From positions 2,294,001 through 2,358,000 of the forward strand of contig JAVHJL010000003.1 in NCBI GenBank assembly GCA_036971715.1: a stretch of 64,000 nt of DNA, in the 5' to 3' direction. Shown one piece after another: positions 1 through 11,681 of this stretch. The position numbers and the translations under genes were made by a program. Below the pieces are notes generated by a model. The model was not told the DNA's origin and did no database searches. It saw only the letters and a program-made list of their open reading frames with translations. Source of the DNA: Arthrobotrys musiformis (Eukaryota; Ascomycota; Orbiliomycetes; Orbiliales; Orbiliaceae). Each line of letters opens with the position of its first letter. The stretch's first letter is position 1.

Positions 1-81
1 ATCTCTCCCTTCCTAAAATCCCTCTCCACCTGTAAAAAAACACCAATCCTCATCCCTTGTATCATTTAGCGACTCCCGAAA

Positions 82-3000
82 ATGCCAACGACAGCCATGG
101 GCCTGGATAGGCCCGATCCATCGGTCGTCAGCACCAGTAGTGTCGGTGGCGACAAATCGATGCTATCCCTGCAGACAAAATCATCATACTCCATCCCAGA
201 TGACGGCCGAGCAATCACAATCGAAACTAACAAGAAACACCACCAAAAGCAAATCATGGATACCGACGCTGCCAGTGCTGTTTCTCAGGGCTCCCAGACT
301 AGTTTGCTAATCGAGTATTTCGAAGGTGCGAGGGGACAAGGGAGCGCGCCGTCTCACCGACCAAGCGTGCGTGTCAAAGTAACACCATCTTCGCATCGGA
401 GAGCCAGCCAACAAGCCCGAGCTATCGAATTGGGTCCCGATGGACGCCCTATCCAGAAACGAGCACCATCGTACACCCAGCGGATATCGCTTTCTAACCC
501 CCCCAGAAATGAAGATAGATTGATAGTGGCGAAGGACAGGCGGAAGAGGCGATCGGAGGCCGGTGGTAGCGACCTGACCCTAACCCGAGGAGGCGAGGAC
601 GACTTCACCTCGGAGGTATCCGAACAATCGCAATCTCTCGTCCACCCTCCCATGAAAATCGATGTCATCAGAGAAGGTCCCGGCTCCCCCATGGGGTCCC
701 CAAGGTACTACCGAACAAATTCTGGCCCGAGAGGGAGGAGAAAAACTTACGACGATGGCGATTCTGGTTTACACCCGTTGTCGCAGAGGAGAAGTCGCAG
801 TTTGAGTAACGAACGGGAACTTATGCTTGGTGAAGGTAGCAATCTTGGTAGCAACATCAGCAGCAACCTCTCGCGAAAACGAAGCCAGAGCCTGGATCGA
901 GACCGGGAGGGACTGACGAAAGAACAGAGAAGGGAGCGACGGCGACTCGAGAAGAAGATGGCGGAGTTCAATGGGGAGCCTTCTACCCGTTCTAGGGAGA
1001 TTAAATCGCCCCGAGATCGGCACGGTAGAAGTGTTTCCCGCGATGGAGGCCGGAGAAAGGTTTCGGGTGTCCGTAATTTGTCAAATGCCTCCGATCTGGC
1101 GCAGAATCCGGTTTTGTTGGAAGCGGTCGAAGATGCCATTAAGAGATTGATTTTACCTCAATTCGAAGCGTTGAAAGCCAGCAATCAAGCAGGAAATACA
1201 TCTGCAATTGATCAGGCGGCTTCGGCCGCTATTGCCGCCGAGGCTGCCCGCGCATTTGCAGAAAAACGTAGTGCTGGTAACTTGCAACCTGATACTCAAG
1301 GCCCAATGCTCGTCTTACAACCAGACGCGGATATGGGGACAACAGGCTATGGGGTGGTGCTATCTCAAAGTGACAACTCAGCCCTCTTGAGATCTGAGTC
1401 AGTGAGATCTAGGGGCCCTGGTTTTGGACCCGGTCCGGCGCCTGGATCTGATCTTGCGGATGGTGCGCCTGTAGTCGAACCTCTGGACGGTCTCTTCGGA
1501 AAACATCCTTCTGCACACGAGCAATTGAGAATGCCCTCGATTCCCAGCATGGCGTCCTCGACCCGAAGCGAACACGAACATCATATGCACGCGGATATTG
1601 AGGGCGCACCGTATCCCACGGCCGACGGAAATGGTATTCCGACAAGCGGAGACACTCCTGCTCCAATTTCGATGCCAGAAGTGGTCGCTCCCTTGAACAT
1701 TTCGCGAAGAGGAACACCCGCTAGCAATCTAGAACCGGCGCCTACCCCAAAGAGAAGCTTCGCTAGTATACGCCGCCAATTCGATGCCCAGGGCCTTATC
1801 CAAGTCGCTCCCCTATCCCCTCGCAAATATACCCTCGCCGCAAAATCGGAGGTGTCTGTAGCATCAGCATCGACCGCTCCGAGCTGGCATCCTAACAAAT
1901 CCAGTCGGTACAATCGTGATGATGTTGAGGCCCGCGATCAAGGATTCCAATCTCACCCGGACCTACCAAAGGCTTCCCCTAGAGGAGACGCTATGAATTG
2001 GTGGTTTGAAGGGAACAAAGACGCTCCAACACAGCCTGCAACAGAATTGGATCAATCGGTTGTCGGGCAGTCGGTGGCAGACCAATCCGTAGTGGCCCAA
2101 TCATATGCTGACCAGTCATACGCTGACCAGTCATACGCGGACCACTCTGTTGTGGATCAATCTGTCGTGGGCCAGTCAGCTGTTGGCTACTCCGCTGTCG
2201 GAACCTCTGTTGTGGACGATTCCAATGTTGGCTACGATCCAAATCATTATCAGTATGGAGACTATGGAGACAGCGATGTGGGACTCAACGTACCGAATCC
2301 GCGTGCAGGAAGTGCCCTTTCCGTCCCAAGCGCTCGCGACACTGGTTCCTCGACCACCGAGGTTCACCAAATCCAACTCGATCCGCCTGATACCACCAGC
2401 CATTTGGACGAAGACTTCGAGGGCAGATCCGCCAATAGAGATTCCGTTCCCGGAAGTTTCGAAGCTCGTCACTCAGAGCGTGTCGCTGCCGGGCAAAATG
2501 TCAGGGATGTCGGAGCCTTCGCCTCAATGCGCAATACACCAGTTGATGTGCCATCTCAACGTGCATCCGTTTATGATAATCTATCAGATGTCCATGGTCA
2601 ACACTCCCACGCCTCGCTGCGTCCCCAGGACCGGGCTATGAGCCCTGCATCGACCGTTCTTTCGGAGCCTCCAAGGCTGGGCTTTAATGCTGCCCCCGTG
2701 TACGGCTACGACGATCCAGCCTATGGCCATTACCAGTCTCGATCTGACCTAGGACGTTCGGAACTTGGAGATGAAGATGATGTTGTGACGAACCCGTACG
2801 GTGCTGACCGCAGCTCTCAGGTCATGCCAAACGATGATGCCATCACCAATCCCTACACCGACAACCGTATGTCTCGCGATATGTCTGTTTTGTCGGGGGT
2901 TGATGACATGACCACGAATCCGTACGGCGCCGATCGAACCTCTCGCGAAATCGCCATGGAAGGGGGTGATCAGCACTGGGGGTATGCGGAGGACGAACAC

Positions 3001-5339
3001 ATGGGAGGCCACAACGCAAACTTTGGGGACAGGGCACTACAAGCTGGTCACTCCGGAGGCGACTTCACCGGCGATGCTGATCAGGACTCCTTCATTGATC
3101 GGGAGAACATGCTTACACCCCTCCCGATGGAGAGAGAGGGATACAATAACTCCGCCAATCCATTGAGTCCGGAGTCCGACGATGGTATCCAAACTGGTTT
3201 GAAGGGGATTTCTTCCTTTGGTGGTATTGGAATCGGAGGGATGGATGATCTCTCTGAGGATGGTGATGATTTTACGCCGTTCAGAGGACACGCTCGTCCC
3301 GGTAGTAGCAATAGTCATGGAATGCCGTCGCCTCTTTATGATAGTGCGCTTGGTCGGGGTATTGATCGTATCCAGTCCAAGGACATTGTCGCACTTATGG
3401 ATCACGTAAGTTGCTTCTACAATACTTCTAATGGGTCTATTTGCTAACGTATATTTCTAGCTCACCGTCCGAGATGCGGCCCGAAATGCACGAGATACCG
3501 AGATTCTTATGACTTTGGTCCGCAGTGCAGCCGAAATGAGGGACTCCTTCGATGACCTCAAGAAGCAGCTTGCCGCGCACTCCAGCCAAATTGTCCTCGA
3601 AATCGACCAAGGTGCCGAGAAGACGGTTGCCAAACTTGGTGCACCACGACCAGTTATCCCGCTGCCGATCTCCAGACAAATCAAGGCGCCCAGAAACTTT
3701 GAGGAAGAGAAAGAAGAGGCTCACAAGAAGACGAATATCTTCAGGAAGGCGTTGAAGGGGCTTAGCATGAAGAGTAGCAATGACTTGGCGAGAATTGAGG
3801 ATATGTTGGTTCAACTTCTTGGTGAGGTCGAAGGTCTCAAAGCTGCCGCCTCTTATGCGTACACTGAGTCGAACACTGCGTCTCACGCTGGGGATCATGT
3901 TCAGATCCCAGTTCATACCCAGAGCATCCGCAGCCAGCAAAGCCATCAGAGCTACAATGCCAGCGCCAACAACCTCGGCGCCGTTGATTACAGTGCCGCC
4001 GCCGGTATTGGGCAGAGGATTATGAATAGCAATGGTGAACTGAACTATCACTATGGTATCGCTAATCCGGTAACGCTGCAGCAAGTGACTAACGTCATTA
4101 CCCGTGGTGTAACCCCTAATGATGATGGTATGAGGACGCCTCGAGGGTACCGTGATGTTCAACCGGAACAAAACCCCACCCATTCGATCCCGACAATTCA
4201 GACCATCCAAACACCCCTCGAACCTGTCTCACCCCCAGCTCCCCAGAGCAGTTCCCAGTTCAACGACACCAGCCCAACCACCACCGACAAGGGGAAGAAG
4301 CGAGAATCGGGTCAAAAGGCTTCGAGATGGTCGGAAACCACCACCTCCAGCGGATTCAAGAGCTTCTTCAGCCGTAAGAAGAAAGGCGAGAGCATGGAAC
4401 AATCGCGGACGAACTCCGAGTTTGAAGAAGACTGGGTGAATTCTCCGCAGATGGGTACCACGGCTGAAAACTCGCCGTATCAACAGCACAGCCGACAGGT
4501 CGTTTCGCCAATCTATGAAAAACCGAGCTTGGAGGCCAATCGCCGGTCCTTGGAGATAAAGCAACCGAAGCCAATTGTTCACCATAGTAGGTATAAATTG
4601 GAGCAGGCGGCCGAAACCCATGTTGACACGCAATCCCCAGCGCTCACGCAGTCGACGACTTCCCTGAAGAGGTTCATGCAACATGGTGGGTCGTATAACA
4701 ATATTACCAGCCTGGCACCGATGTTCCCTGATACCGGTGAGAGTTCGAACTCGTACTCTCAGAACTACCAACAACAGCAGGGACACCAGAGCTACCAGTC
4801 CTCGCAGGATCATTATTCTCCTCAGCCAGGCCCTAGCAATTCCAATGCCCAATATTTCCCCCAGGAGGACTTCGATGATCGTACGGTCACCCCACAGCCA
4901 CCGCAAACCGCGCAGACTGTCCAAACCAATACCACCATCGACGATGTCGGTGATCTCTCGTATGTGACTGAACGCAAGAAGAAGAGCAGGCACAAGAGGG
5001 ATGAGACGCCAGAGGAGAGGGCAGCAAGGAAGGAGAGACGAAGGCAGCGCCACCGAAGCCGCGAACTTCTTGGAGAAGTCCCACGCGAGGAAGACGAGGA
5101 TATGATGGGTAGTCGCCCGGCTAGTGCTGCGTCCAGGAAGTACACTCGGCCGCTCAGCGCAGCGAGCCATCGCAGCTACCGTGTTAACGATGATGCCGCG
5201 AGTACCAATTCCAACCGACATCGTACGTCGCATCTTACGCATATTACCACTGGTAAGTTACCCTATGCTTTTCACGTATATCGTACCGAACCCGCCTAAA
5301 ATTGACTATAAAGTAGATACTTTCGGTTATCAAGATTAA
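82..5339 (+). CDS. Large disordered fungal-specific protein, function unknown
   Basis: Three exons (introns 3406-3460 and 5253-5316) encode about 1712 residues. The first intron has a TGCTAAC branch site. Most of the protein is low-complexity, rich in Ser, Arg, Asp and Gln, with Arg/Ser-rich stretches near the N-terminus. Residues about 657-712 are a degenerate array of five-residue units (DQSVV, GQSAV, DQSYA). Residues about 900-950 hold three copies of a TNPY-centred repeat. The only block that looks folded spans the first splice junction (residues about 1095-1240): it begins RIQSKDIVALMDH, contains many charged heptad-like residues and resembles a block I recall in unannotated proteins of filamentous ascomycetes. 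A very basic segment lies near residue 1610. No enzyme motif, signal peptide or membrane segment is visible. A scaffold or cortical role is only a guess. The final intron has a tandem acceptor, so the last exon may start three bases earlier. Confidence 0.82.
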
Positions 5340-6378
5340 AGCCACCTAGGTCTTGCCGCCGCCTCCAAATTCTCTTTTGCTGCCAGCAGTTTAGCATGTC
5401 CGCACCCGCATTCGAATATTGTAATCGAAACAAGAAAGAATTTATAAAAAAAAAACATAAAAGAACAAAAAAAAAAGCGAGAAAAAGCGATTTTGTGTAC
5501 GAATCTATTGTGCGGAATTAATGATGGATTGAATCGATTGAATTTTGCAAAGCCCTTATTTTTCATGTCTCATTTCTTCGTGCAAGCGTTCAGCTTTTTT
5601 TCCCTAATGCCCTTTTTCTTTTATCTAAATACGAAAAAGACCAGAAGTTCTGGCAACCAGACTCATGTAACGATATGAAATGTTTTGGCGATTTTGATTC
5701 TGTACGATTCCTTTCTTCTTTTTCTCCATCTCTTTCCTTCATACCATTTCATTGATATATCCTCCTCCTTCTTGGGGTTTTTATGAACTAGCGCCTGCAG
5801 CGTTCTTTTTCTCTCTTCCTTTTACTTTTTCTTTTTCTTTTTGGAGATTTTGAGCTTATTAGCCTGTTGTGTGACTGGATAGATTCATACAGCGTACCTA
5901 GTATACTTTTACCCATTTTTATTTGATTTTGGGGGACTTGGGGGATGGGGCTTGAAGTTCAATACACAAGGATTTTATTTAGTATTATTAGCGGTTCATC
6001 TGAAAATGCTGTGGATGTGCGATGGATCCAATAGTTCCCTTCCTTCTCCTTTGGAAAAGACATTCTAAGTAGCACTGTGTTAGGTAGCTCTGAAGCTCTA
6101 GTAATTTGTATGGTGATCAACAAACACCCAACAACGTGCGGCGCCAACGTCGATAACCCGCGTAACTTTAAACCCACCACGCAGACCTCGTGCAACCGCG
6201 ATAAAACTCTCCAAGAAACAACAACCCTCAAGAACGAAAAGATAGCTACCCCGCGAATCGAACAACCATAATACTCCCCCGCCAGCGAATTTCCGCGGAA
6301 TAACATAATCGCACGGTATTTCTTATCGATACGAACATAATACAGATTTGAGCGATTAGATCGCTCCGTTGTGAAGCT
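5340..6378. other. Gene-free stretch between the large disordered protein and gamma-tubulin
   Basis: This should hold the 3' UTR of the upstream gene and the promoter of gamma-tubulin. It has A-rich and T/C-rich tracts (for example 5440-5480 and 5800-5850). Open frames on either strand lack codon-like composition and splice signals. No tRNA or other RNA gene was recognised. Confidence 0.6.
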
Positions 6379-8285
6379 ATGCCTCGGTATTGTCAACAAG
6401 CTCCCAGAACAGCCAAACTTTTTTTTCGGCGCGCTAATGTTTTGATACTGTGGATTAGAGAAATCATCACAATACAAGCTGGACAGTGCGGGAACAGCAG
6501 TACGTTCCTCCTTACCCTCCCCACGAAATGCTATTACGGACAATCTACAAATAAGAAGAGAGAGGATTAATTTGGGGTGTATATAATAGTTGGGAGTCAG
6601 TTCTGGCAGCAGCTGTGTCTGGAACATGGAATAAGTCAGGACGGGAATTTGGAGGATTTTGCGACGGAAGGGGGGGATAGGAAGGATGTGTTCTTTTATC
6701 AGGTATTTTCTTTCTTTTTCCTTGATCGTTAAGCTGGAGTTTGAGGTTTGGGAGAGTGGGTGCTGATTTTATTGGTAGTCTGATGATACACGATATATTC
6801 CTCGAGCTATATTACTGGATTTGGAGCCTAGAGTACGTTATTCCACCTGAGTCAATATGAGAGTTTGGAGTTTAAGGACGTGAATAGGTCATACACGGCA
6901 TCCAAACGGGACCGTACAAGAATATTTATAACCCGGAAAACTTCCACGTACCGAAGGACGGAGGTGGAGCAGGGAATATCTGGGCGCTGGGGTTTAATGC
7001 TGGTGAGAATGTGTACGAGGAGGTCATGGAGATGTTGGATCGGGAGGCGGATGGTAGTGATTCGCTTGAGGTACGGCTGCTTTGCTTCAACCGGGGAGAT
7101 GGATTTACTGATTCATGAGGGTTTAAACAGGCGTTCATGCTATTACACTCGATAGCCGGTGGTACGGGATCCGGATTGGGATCCTTCCTACTTGAAAAAC
7201 TCAACGACCGATTCCCGAAGAAGCTGATACAAACATACTCCGTCTTCCCGGACATGGCTAACGGCGGAGAAGTCGTCGTCCAGCCGTACAACAGTCTACT
7301 CGCCCTACGACGTCTGACCCAAAACGCCGATTCGGTCGTGGTGCTGGATAACGGGGCTTTAACGAGGATCGCGGCGGATAGATTACACGTTCAGGAACCG
7401 TCGCTCACGCAGACGAATCAGTTAGTATCAACGGTTATGTGCGCTAGCACAACTACGCTACGATACCCGGGGTACATGCATAACGATCTCGTGGGGATTA
7501 TTGCATCGTTGATACCCACCCCGCGGTGTCATTTCCTCATGACGTCCTACACGCCATTTACGAGCGACAGCGTGAACCAGGGGAAGACGGTGAGGAAGAC
7601 GACGGTGTTAGATGTGATGAGACGGTTGTTGCAGCCGAAGAATAGGATGGTCTCTGCTATGCCTACGAAGCAGAGTTGTTATATTTCCATTTTGAATATT
7701 ATCCAGGGAGAGGCGGATCCCACGGACGTACGTTTTCCCCTTCACTATTTTGGTTGGAAGGGGGGTTGTGCTAATTGAGGGAGGGGTTAGGTTCATAAAT
7801 CGCTGCTCCGTATTCGTGAGCGGAAGCTGGCGACGTTTATTCCATGGGGTCCGGCGAGTATTCAAGTCGCTTTAACTAAGAAGTCGCCGTATATTCCCAT
7901 GTCGCATCGCGTTAGTGGGCTTATGCTTGCGAATCATACATCTGTTGCTACGGTGCGTATATCACTACCACACATACGGGAAGTTTTGCTAATGGGCGTG
8001 GTTTTGTTTAGCTGTTTGAGCGTTTACTTAAGCAGTATAACGTCCTGAGAAAGCGAGGGGCCTTCTTGGAGCAGTACAAGAAGGTGTCGCCGTTTACGGA
8101 TAGTTTGGATGAGTTTGATGAGTCGAAGTAGGTTTGCTTTCTTTTATTTATTACTTTAGAGGTATGTTTCGCAGGCTAATTATGGGTGTAATAGGGCTGT
8201 CGTTCAGGATCTTATTGCGGAATATAAGGCTGCGGAGCAAAAGGATTACTTGTCGCCTGAAGATATGGGCGAAGGGCATGCTTAG
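6379..8285 (+). CDS. Gamma-tubulin
   Basis: Nine exons encode about 454 residues, normal for the family. Introns: 6387-6458, 6500-6589, 6703-6778, 6833-6887, 7071-7130, 7728-7790, 7953-8011 and 8128-8194. The first exon is only 8 nt and joins to give MPREIITIQAGQCGN, the gamma-tubulin N-terminus. The tubulin GTP-binding signature reads AGGTGSG (residues about 142-148), the gamma-type variant of the alpha/beta GGGTGSG. The segment around VFPDMANGGEVVVQPYNS and the C-terminal YKAAEQKDYLSPED also fit the family. Gamma-tubulin nucleates microtubules at spindle pole bodies within the gamma-tubulin complex. The gene runs towards endonuclease III, with 159 bp between the two stop codons. Confidence 0.97.
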
Positions 8286-8444
8286 GGCATGAATTCATAT
8301 TTATAGATGGCACCCTATGATTCATTGGATATAATATTGGCGCATGAGGAAGCGGGTATTTGTATATGATTCTTCAGCGCGCGAAATTGAACATCCTAGC
8401 CGTCAAATCAGAGTTGATGAGGGCAGGAGAGCTGTATTCATGAA

Positions 8445-10037
8445 TCATCGCTTTCTCTTTACATTCCTTCTCCTCGGACGACCTACTATGTCTTCAATGT
8501 CCGGTATTTCGTTCGGAGGGAACACGGTCTCCTCTGTTTTTATCTCCTCCTTTTTGATTTTGACGTCGGCACCGGCGTCTATTCCCAGCGGATCTGTTAT
8601 CTGCCAATTACTGTCTTCGGTCGTCTCCTCCTCCTTTTTGACCACAACCCCATCATCTTCTTCCTCGATTTTAATCTCCTTTTTAATCTTCTTCAGCGTC
8701 GTAGGGTTCTTATTCTTAACCACAGTGCTAGACTTACACATCCCATTCCCACCAGTAGACTTTGGCCCCAGAGTACAAATATCACAACGTTTGCCGCGGG
8801 GTAAACAAACCGACTGTCCAAACCCCACCAGCAACCAGTTTATCTCCCTCCATAACTCGCGGGGTAACCATGATTGGAGGTATACGCGTGTGACCTCCGG
8901 CTCTGAGGATTGAGGAACCCATTTGAACATGTTTGCTATGCGGTGGACGTGGACGTCTACGCCTATTCCTGTGGATTTGTTCCAGGCGCATTGTTCTAGT
9001 AAATAACTCATTTTGGGACCGACGCCGTCTAGTGACCTGTTTTATTTGATTAGTGAGGATAAAGGTAAGAGGGGAGGGAGGAGGGAGTACATCATATCCT
9101 CGACGCTGGTAGGAATATCGCCATCGAATTTATCACGCAACACCACCGCTGCCTTTTTTATATACTCCGTTTTCCGGTTGTGAAAGCCCACTTGGCAGAT
9201 GAGTTCGTTCAAACGGGTCGGGGAGACTTGGAGGATGGATTCGAGGGTTAGACCGCCGGGGAGTTCGGTTTGGAGGCGTCGCATGGCTTCGCCGGTGACT
9301 TGGTCTTTGGTTTGGGAGGACATCATTAGGGCTATTAGGTGCTGGAAGCGTTTTACCTTTTTTTTTTATATCGCGATGTTAGGAGTGTTTATATGGGGTT
9401 ATATAGATCAGGGGGGGCATACTTTTGGCGGAACATCGGTCTGGGCTAGTCGTTCGCAGCCAACGGTGTCCACCGGTGCGGGGATGCGGAGGCGCATTTC
9501 TTTGATGAGGTCGTACATTTGTCGCCAGTTCTCCGGGGGGTCGTAGTGGACGTCTATGTATTTTCCTTTCTCTTTCTTGATTTTTACGGATTTATTACTT
9601 TTTGGTTTTGGCTTTGGCTTCTTTTCTTCTTCGTCTTCGTCCTCGTCTTCATGTTTTACTTCGGGGTCTTCCTTTTTGATGCCCTTGGATGGGGGTTTTA
9701 TGGTGGTGGTGGTATTACGTTTTCGCTTTTTGGACGGTTGTGAAGGTGAAGCATTGAAGTATGGAGATTCGGTATATTCATCCTCACTGGATTCCTGTGA
9801 TTCGGAATACACAGACTCCAGATCCGACGGCGCGGAAGATAATTCAGAATCCGAGATACCATCTTCTTCACCATCATCATCATCATCTTTTACTACCCCC
9901 TTTTTTGAACTCGATTTCCGGGGAGTGGAGAGTTTTGATACTATTGTGGTAGTTGAGGTTCTGGTTTGGCGCGTTGTAGGTGTGGTGTTTGTGAACGATC
10001 GGATCTTTTGGGCTGCTTGGGATTTGGCGGTGCGCAT
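8445..10037 (-). CDS. Endonuclease III (NTH1/Ntg-type DNA glycosylase/AP lyase)
   Basis: Three exons (introns 9357-9422 and 9037-9090) encode about 490 residues. The enzyme removes oxidised pyrimidines and cleaves abasic sites in base excision repair. The HhH-GPD core reads LDGVGPKM followed by GVDVHVHRI: the expected catalytic Lys is K302 and the Asp is D321, 19 residues apart as in human NTH1. Four cysteines for the 4Fe-4S cluster are present (C371, C378, C381, C394), but the last gap is 12 residues instead of the usual 5. About 200 N-terminal residues are low-complexity, alternating acidic and Lys-rich runs, and could carry nuclear or mitochondrial targeting. A further Lys/Glu-rich tail follows the cluster. 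The upstream neighbour on the same strand ends 359 bp away. Confidence 0.95.
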
Positions 10038-10396
10038 TTTGGGAACGTTGACTGCGAGCGCGGGGGCTCGGCGGATGAGGGTTCTTATTGGGATCGTGAT
10101 GGATGTGAATGGAGATGTTTAATATGTTCCCTGGGGATATTGTATTAGGGGTGTAAGTTAAGCTGGAGGTGATGGATTACATGATCGAAATCTAGATCGA
10201 TCTGGTTGGCCCCCCGGATTTCGGGTTTCTTTGCCCCTGGCTGGCTCTCATTCGCTTGGACGTGGTTGTGGATGCAGGAACCAATCCGTCCACTTGGGTT
10301 CGCTAGTGCCGCCAAGGTTGATTATATTCAACTTCACTCCTACAATATAATATCCTACTCTCATGATCTCGACAGTAGCAGGAGACTTAATCATGT
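10038..10396. other. Intergenic spacer between endonuclease III and the APH-like gene
   Basis: This 359-bp spacer should hold the promoter of endonuclease III and the 3' end of the APH-like transcript. I see no coding exon, RNA gene or clear repeat in it. Confidence 0.5.
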
Positions 10397-11459
10397 TCAC
10401 TCAACTCCCAACATCGCATCAAGATACATCATCCTCGTATCATCTTCGACAAGCACACCTTTACAATACCCAAACGCCAAAAACAGCCCCACAACCCTCG
10501 CAATCTTAACCGTAGCAACCTCCTCATTCGTCAAGAGTATACTGCTCGACAGAGTTTCCCAAAACTGCCGTCGCAGCGCTACATGATCCGGATGCCAGTG
10601 CCATTTGTCCCCTGAGGGGATTGCGAGTACTATATCCACCCCCCAGATCGAAATCCCAAACGGTCCGGACGAGGAGTCGGACCAGTCTATTATTCCCGTT
10701 ATACGTCCCGTTTCGGTGTCGATGTGGATGTTTGTGTCTGTTAAACCGGCGTGGTTGAGGACTATTGGATGCGATGGGTCGAATATTCTCCACAGCTGGT
10801 TTCGGGCGGTGTTGAGCTTTGAGTATAGTTTGGGGGGTAGGGTGTCGTTGAGGGCGGCGAGGCGTGAGTCGTAGGTGTGGTAGAGGCGCTTGATGTCCGT
10901 GGTTGTGGAGTCCGAGCGGTTTGTGTAGGATATTGCGAAGAAACTGGGTTTAACAAGTGAAGGAAAGCTCCGTAAGTATACCTAACTGTGGGCTATAAGA
11001 GGGAGGGTATACGCACGCGGATAAGTCGGATAAGGTGGAGGATAGAATATGCTTGTTGGTTTTGACAAATAACACCCGCCGGGCTATCGCGAGAGCATCG
11101 CTTTGGATAAAATCCATAACGTAGACGAATAGGCCCCTCCACGATTCACGGAATACGCAGGCGGGGACGAATCTTCGGCCGTAAATTGCCCTAGCGGCTT
11201 CGAAGCTCGCGACGTCGAGGGGGCAATTCGGCGGACGGAATTGGACGAGCATGGATTCATCTGCTGCTACTACTGTGTAACTCTTTTGACCTTGTAGCGT
11301 TGTAGGGCTGACGGATCGTTCGGCTATGACGGCGGCGTGTTCGTCGCATTCTTGTTGTGTCGTTATTTCGTTGGTTTCGAAGAATTTGGTGATGTGGTGG
11401 GCTGTTTGGGCTTCGAATGATGATGGGATTGGGGCGAATTGTGAGATATGGTCCTCCAT
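10397..11459 (-). CDS. Aminoglycoside phosphotransferase-fold protein, probable pseudokinase
   Basis: Two exons (intron 10944-11016) encode about 329 residues. The join restores DLSAFFAISY, matching a segment typical of fungal APH-like proteins. The C-terminal lobe carries the family landmarks: a catalytic-loop equivalent, then TGIIDW with the metal-binding Asp, then SGPFGISIWG. The catalytic loop is altered. Where family members usually read HGDLxxxN, this protein reads HAGLTDTN, so the catalytic Asp is Gly while the metal-binding Asn remains. Filamentous fungi carry many APH-like proteins whose substrates are mostly unknown, so I assign no substrate. Loss of the Asp suggests weak or no phosphotransfer. 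The next gene on the same strand (USE1) ends 222 bp upstream of this start. Confidence 0.85.
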
Positions 11460-11681
11460 GGTGAAGTCAGATGGGGTATCGGGAAAGTGGTGCTCTGCTT
11501 CTTTTCCATATTGCCTGGATGCATTGAAACTGTAGACTTTAAGGATTGATAGAAATAATAATAGTATTAATAATAATAAAAGGATTTATTCGAAAAAATG
11601 GGTGAAGGCGGTGATCGATCCACGCGAGGCGTCATTCTGGCGACATTCGACGCTTCTCTTCGGGTATACTACAATTATAAT

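Noticed and set aside
4229..5242. 337-codon minus-strand frame inside the large disordered protein gene
   Set aside because: Shadow of a repetitive coding region. It has no domain and lies opposite a well-supported exon.
5959..6627. 222-codon minus-strand frame overlapping the gamma-tubulin start
   Set aside because: It covers gamma-tubulin exons 1 to 3 in antisense and shows no protein-like pattern.
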